DNA of 36,179 nt from CAZDCZ01 sp964504155 (GTDB taxonomy: Bacteria > Bacteroidota > Bacteroidia > Bacteroidales > UBA12077): positions 1 to 36,179 of the forward strand of contig CAZDCZ010000023.1 in NCBI GenBank assembly GCA_964504155.1, written 5' to 3'. A program made the translations under genes and the position numbers. Shown here piece after piece: positions 34,001 to 36,179 of the stretch (positions are counted from its first letter, which is position 1; each line of letters starts with the position of its first letter). The notes beneath the pieces are model-generated. The model was given only the letters and a program-made list of their open reading frames with translations, did not search any database and had not been told where the DNA came from.

Positions 34001-34591
34001 ATGAATACAACAAAATTATCTGATCACGAACTGGTAAAGCAGTTTATAAGTGGAAAGCAATCTGGTATTGAAGTCTTAATAAACAGACATAAAGACAGAA
34101 TTTTTTCTTATATTTTTTTAATGGTAAAAAACGAGCATTTAGCAAATGATATCTTTCAAGATACATTTATTAAGGTTATAAAATCATTAAAAAAAGGAAA
34201 GTACCAAGATAATGGAAAATTTGTGTCGTGGGTTATACGAATTGCTCATAATTTAGTAATCGATCACTTTCGAAAAGAAAAACAGTTGAACGTATGTTCA
34301 AACGATTCTAATGAGTATGATTTGTTTAATACTGAAAGATTTTCTGAAATAACTGTTGAAGATAAGATTGTAAAAAAACAAATCGAGAATGATGTAAGGA
34401 GTCTGTTAAATTTACTTCCCGAAGAACAAAAAGAAGTAATTATTATGAGGCATTATGCCGGCTTAAGCTTTAAAGATATTGCCGAACAAACCGATGTAAG
34501 TATTAATACAGCATTAGGACGTATGCGATATGCTTTAATTAACCTTCGTCGTTTTATCGAAGAAAAAAATATGAATTTAACCAGTGTGTAG
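34001..34591 (+). CDS. ECF-type RNA polymerase sigma-70 factor
   Basis: This is a 196-residue alternative sigma factor of the ECF type. Region 2 spans about 10-85, with DRIFSYIFLMVKNEHLANDIFQDTFIKVIKSL and the -10-recognising WVIRIAHNLVIDHFRK. Region 4 covers ~130-190 with LPEEQKEVIIMRHYAGLSFKDIAEQTDVSINTALGRMRYAL, a helix-turn-helix for the -33 element. No FecR-type anti-sigma follows. Instead a 60-residue ORF lies 105 bases downstream, before a terminator. The gene has a rare consensus Shine-Dalgarno. It is divergent from uvrA with 165 bases between starts, which does not by itself imply a DNA-damage role. Confidence 0.94.
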   Translation: MNTTKLSDHELVKQFISGKQSGIEVLINRHKDRIFSYIFLMVKNEHLANDIFQDTFIKVIKSLKKGKYQDNGKFVSWVIRIAHNLVIDHFRKEKQLNVCSNDSNEYDLFNTERFSEITVEDKIVKKQIENDVRSLLNLLPEEQKEVIIMRHYAGLSFKDIAEQTDVSINTALGRMRYALINLRRFIEEKNMNLTSV

Positions 34592-34696
34592 TTGTTATAA
34601 CTCTGTGTTAAAGTAATTATAAAAATACTATAATTAAGTATAATAAGTTTTATAATATTTCGTTCTACAGGTAAAATAAAATATTAAATTTTGCCT

Positions 34697-34876
34697 ATGG
34701 AAAATAGTTATACATTATTTTATTTAGTTGATAATAGAGACGATGATGTTTTAAATAAGTTATTTATCGATTTTAAAAACTTTAATTTTGAAAAGGAATT
34801 ATTGAATTTTAAAATTCCTAAAGTTAAAGACGAAATTGTTGAGAATATCTTAAAATATGCATCAGATTGCTCATAA
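34697..34876 (+). CDS. small acidic hypothetical protein downstream of the sigma gene
   Basis: This is a 59-residue ORF from ATG 34697 (a TTG six bases upstream is less likely). It is rich in D, E, N and F, predicted helical, with no signal peptide, membrane segment or cysteine pair. It ends 17 bases before a strong terminator that would also end a transcript starting at the sigma gene, so the two are plausibly co-transcribed. A small anti-sigma or sigma-binding role is a hypothesis from position alone. I do not recognise the family. Confidence 0.6.
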   Translation: MENSYTLFYLVDNRDDDVLNKLFIDFKNFNFEKELLNFKIPKVKDEIVENILKYASDCS

Positions 34877-34893
34877 TTAAATTTAAACTAAAT

Positions 34894-34931
34894 AAAAAAA
34901 TAGTCGTTGTTTAACAATGACTATTTTTTTT
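34894..34931 (+). terminator. terminator of the sigma factor unit
   Basis: AAAAAAATAGTCgTTG (34894-34909) pairs with CAAtGACTATTTTTTT (34915-34930), ending in T's. The loop is TTTAA and one pair is G-T. Confidence 0.88.
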
Positions 34932-34940
34932 CTCTGAAAT

Positions 34941-34971
34941 TTGACAATTATAGAAAAAAGTCATATTATTG
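34941..34971 (+). promoter_or_regulatory. candidate promoter of the SPFH gene
   Basis: TTGACA at 34941-34946 is followed 17 bases later by TATTATTG (34964-34971), one base off TAnnTTTG. Just downstream lie two tandem 11-base copies of ATATCAAAAT(G/A) (34974-34995). The start codon is 41 bases downstream of the -7 box. Confidence 0.4.
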
Positions 34972-35012
34972 TAATATCAAAATGATATCAAAATAATATA
35001 AAATCAAAACAA

Positions 35013-35867
35013 ATGAAAAGCGAAAAAGAATATTCTCCCTTTTCGGGATACGGAATGATTAGTATTGTATTATTGTTATTAGTAATTTCTATTGCAGGAT
35101 TAATAATGATAAAGATGCCTTTGCTAGTGGGTTTGTTAGTATTGGCAGTGTTTTTATCATTAGGGTTTGTTATAGTAAATCCGAACGAGTCTTCTATATT
35201 AGTTTTATTTGGTTCGTATAAAGGAACAATTAAGAAAAATGGTTTTTTTTGGGTAAATCCATTTTTTATAAAGCAAAAAATATCTTTACGTGCAAGAAAT
35301 TTCGATAGCGAACCAATTAAAGTAAACGATAAAGTAGGAAATCCAATAAAGATTGGAGTTGTATTGGTATGGAAAGTTGAGAATACATATAAAGCGGCTT
35401 TCGATGTTGATGAATTCGAACATTTTGTTATAGTACAAAGCGAAGCAGCTCTAAGAAAGTTGGCAGGAGCATATGCTTACGATAATTTCGAAGACGAAGA
35501 AGCCGAACATACTTTACGTTCGGGAGTAGCAGAAGTAAATCAAGAACTTGAGAGAGAAATAAGAGAGAGATTAGATATTGCAGGAATTTTTGTTATTGAA
35601 GCTAGAATAAATCATATTTCATATTCCGAAGAAATTGCTAGCGCAATGTTACGACGACAACAAGCAACAGCCGTTGTTGCTGCACGTTACAAAATAGTTG
35701 AAGGTGCAGTAGGAATGGTTGAAATAGCACTAGAGAAATTAGCCGAAAAAGAAACAATAGTACTCGACGAAGAAACGAAAGCTGCTATGGTAAGTAATCT
35801 GATGGTTGTATTATGTTCCGAAGAATCTGCCAGACCAATTATAAATGCTGGAACATTAAATCATTAA
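35013..35867 (+). CDS. SPFH/Band 7 (stomatin/slipin-like) membrane protein
   Basis: This is a 284-residue SPFH-domain protein anchored by two hydrophobic segments at ~16-32 and ~35-55, then the SPFH/Band-7 domain, opening with NPNESSILVLFGSYKGTI. Landmarks are LRARNFDSEPIKVNDKVGNPIKIGVVLVWKV and a C-terminal helical part with AMLRRQQATAVVAARYKIVEGAVGMVEIAL. SPFH proteins form oligomeric membrane microdomains and help protease or membrane-stress functions. It is followed 2 bases later by a ribbon-helix-helix-like gene and then a Zn-ribbon gene. I recall this order in other Bacteroidota, but the joint role is unknown. Confidence 0.92.
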   Translation: MKSEKEYSPFSGYGMISIVLLLLVISIAGLIMIKMPLLVGLLVLAVFLSLGFVIVNPNESSILVLFGSYKGTIKKNGFFWVNPFFIKQKISLRARNFDSEPIKVNDKVGNPIKIGVVLVWKVENTYKAAFDVDEFEHFVIVQSEAALRKLAGAYAYDNFEDEEAEHTLRSGVAEVNQELEREIRERLDIAGIFVIEARINHISYSEEIASAMLRRQQATAVVAARYKIVEGAVGMVEIALEKLAEKETIVLDEETKAAMVSNLMVVLCSEESARPIINAGTLNH

Positions 35868-35869
35868 TA

Positions 35870-36034
35870 ATGGCAAAGAAAAAATCTTTTGTGCTTCGGA
35901 TCGATCCCGAAAAATTTAAGTATATTGAAAAATGGGCTGAGGATGAATTCCGTAGTACAAACGGACAATTAGAATGGATAATAAACAAAGCATTAAAGGA
36001 TGCCGGAAGATTAAAGAAGAAAAAAAATATTTAA
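35870..36034 (+). CDS. Arc-like ribbon-helix-helix protein
   Basis: This is a 54-residue basic protein resembling Arc-family DNA-binding domains: MAKKKSFVLRIDPEKFKYIEKWAEDEF has a beta-strand (SFVLRID) and first helix, then SxNGQLEWIINKAL as second helix. The frame extends back into the SPFH gene, but the ATG at 35870, two bases after the SPFH stop, is the natural start. Such proteins bind DNA as dimers; the basic KKKKN tail fits. It could regulate its own operon or have another role, since related 'Arc family' proteins next to SPFH genes are not characterised to my knowledge. Confidence 0.82.
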   Translation: MAKKKSFVLRIDPEKFKYIEKWAEDEFRSTNGQLEWIINKALKDAGRLKKKKNI

Positions 36035-36052
36035 TTATAAAATTTGAAAAGG

Positions 36053-36179
36053 ATGAAAAATTATAAATACATATGTCCGAAGTGTTCAAATCGTCAATAC
36101 GAAGTTGATGAATTTAGAGCTACAGGAAGTTTCCTTGCGAAAGTTTTTGATGTTCAGAATAAACGTTTTACAACTATTA
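36053..36179 (+). CDS. Zn-ribbon nucleic-acid-binding-like protein (partial, cut by window end)
   Basis: An open frame from ATG 36053 to the window end (42 codons) encodes MKNYKYICPKCSNRQYE, then FRATGSFLAKVFDVQNKRFTTI. A CPKC knuckle with a GxLxKxFDVQNKKFTT pattern fits the COG3478 family, predicted Zn-ribbon nucleic-acid-binding proteins of about 60-70 residues whose second CxxC pair would lie just beyond the edge. It follows the ribbon-helix-helix gene by 18 bases and likely belongs to the same operon. The function is not established. Confidence 0.75.
   Translation, partial: MKNYKYICPKCSNRQYEVDEFRATGSFLAKVFDVQNKRFTTI

Noticed and set aside
35813..35869. Longer start for the ribbon-helix-helix gene inside the SPFH gene
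   Set aside because: The extra residues read the SPFH gene in another frame and have no domain character; the ATG two bases after the SPFH stop is better.

Overview
The window is about 36 kb of very AT-rich DNA from the chromosome of a member of the Bacteroidota, most likely near the Bacteroidales/Marinilabiliales. Four things point there: (i) almost no gene has a Shine-Dalgarno sequence and several starts are preceded by TAnnTTTG boxes, the Bacteroidota -7 element; (ii) there is a DPP-IV-type S9 peptidase, a PorE-like TPR/propeller/OmpA protein and many lipoproteins and secreted proteins of types common in this phylum; (iii) serC, serA and a DUF1015 gene lie together; (iv) SiaB/SiaC, STAS and Hpt proteins are present. 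I saw no tRNA, rRNA, CRISPR array, intact insertion sequence or phage gene. Placement below phylum level is inference.

Layout. 0-4.2 kb: a periplasmic S41 protease, then pnuC, a NadR-type ribosylnicotinamide kinase gene and a THUMP-type RNA methyltransferase gene, the last three overlapping. 4.3-5.4 kb: a siaB-siaC partner-switching pair ending in a long bidirectional terminator. 5.5-10 kb (minus strand): a three-gene unit of lipoprotein, small secreted protein and a 1032-residue ABCG-like transporter with extra N-terminal domains. 10.4-14 kb: an S9 peptidase and a MATE transporter. 14.1-17 kb (minus): a small outer-membrane barrel, a flavin reductase, an RNase H with an N-terminal extension, and a lipoprotein with a metzincin-like zinc site lacking the catalytic glutamate. 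17.2-17.9 kb (minus): Hpt and STAS proteins. 18.1-21.3 kb: a secreted nine-TPR protein and a PorE-like OmpA protein. 21.4-27.7 kb: gcvT, comB, serC, serA, DUF1015 and a YggS/PLP-homeostasis gene, a metabolic block centred on serine, glycine, C1 and PLP. 27.7-30.1 kb: a 158-bp palindromic repeat, a HEAT-like protein, and a second copy of the lipoprotein/secreted-protein pair. 30.2-33.8 kb: a TrmO homologue with a lipoprotein signal and uvrA. 34-36.2 kb: an ECF sigma factor with an exceptional consensus Shine-Dalgarno, a small ORF, and a SPFH/Band-7, ribbon-helix-helix-like and Zn-ribbon gene series cut by the window end.

The strongest candidates for something undescribed are: the paralogous two-gene envelope module (8.6-10.0 kb and 28.7-30.1 kb), one copy of which is linked to the unusual ABC transporter; the lipoprotein form of TrmO; the HNxxH pseudo-metalloprotease; the DUF1015 protein with a ParB/Srx-like DGHHR motif in the serine operon; and two compact inverted-repeat elements. 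All functional readings come from reading the sequence; no database search or structure prediction was run.
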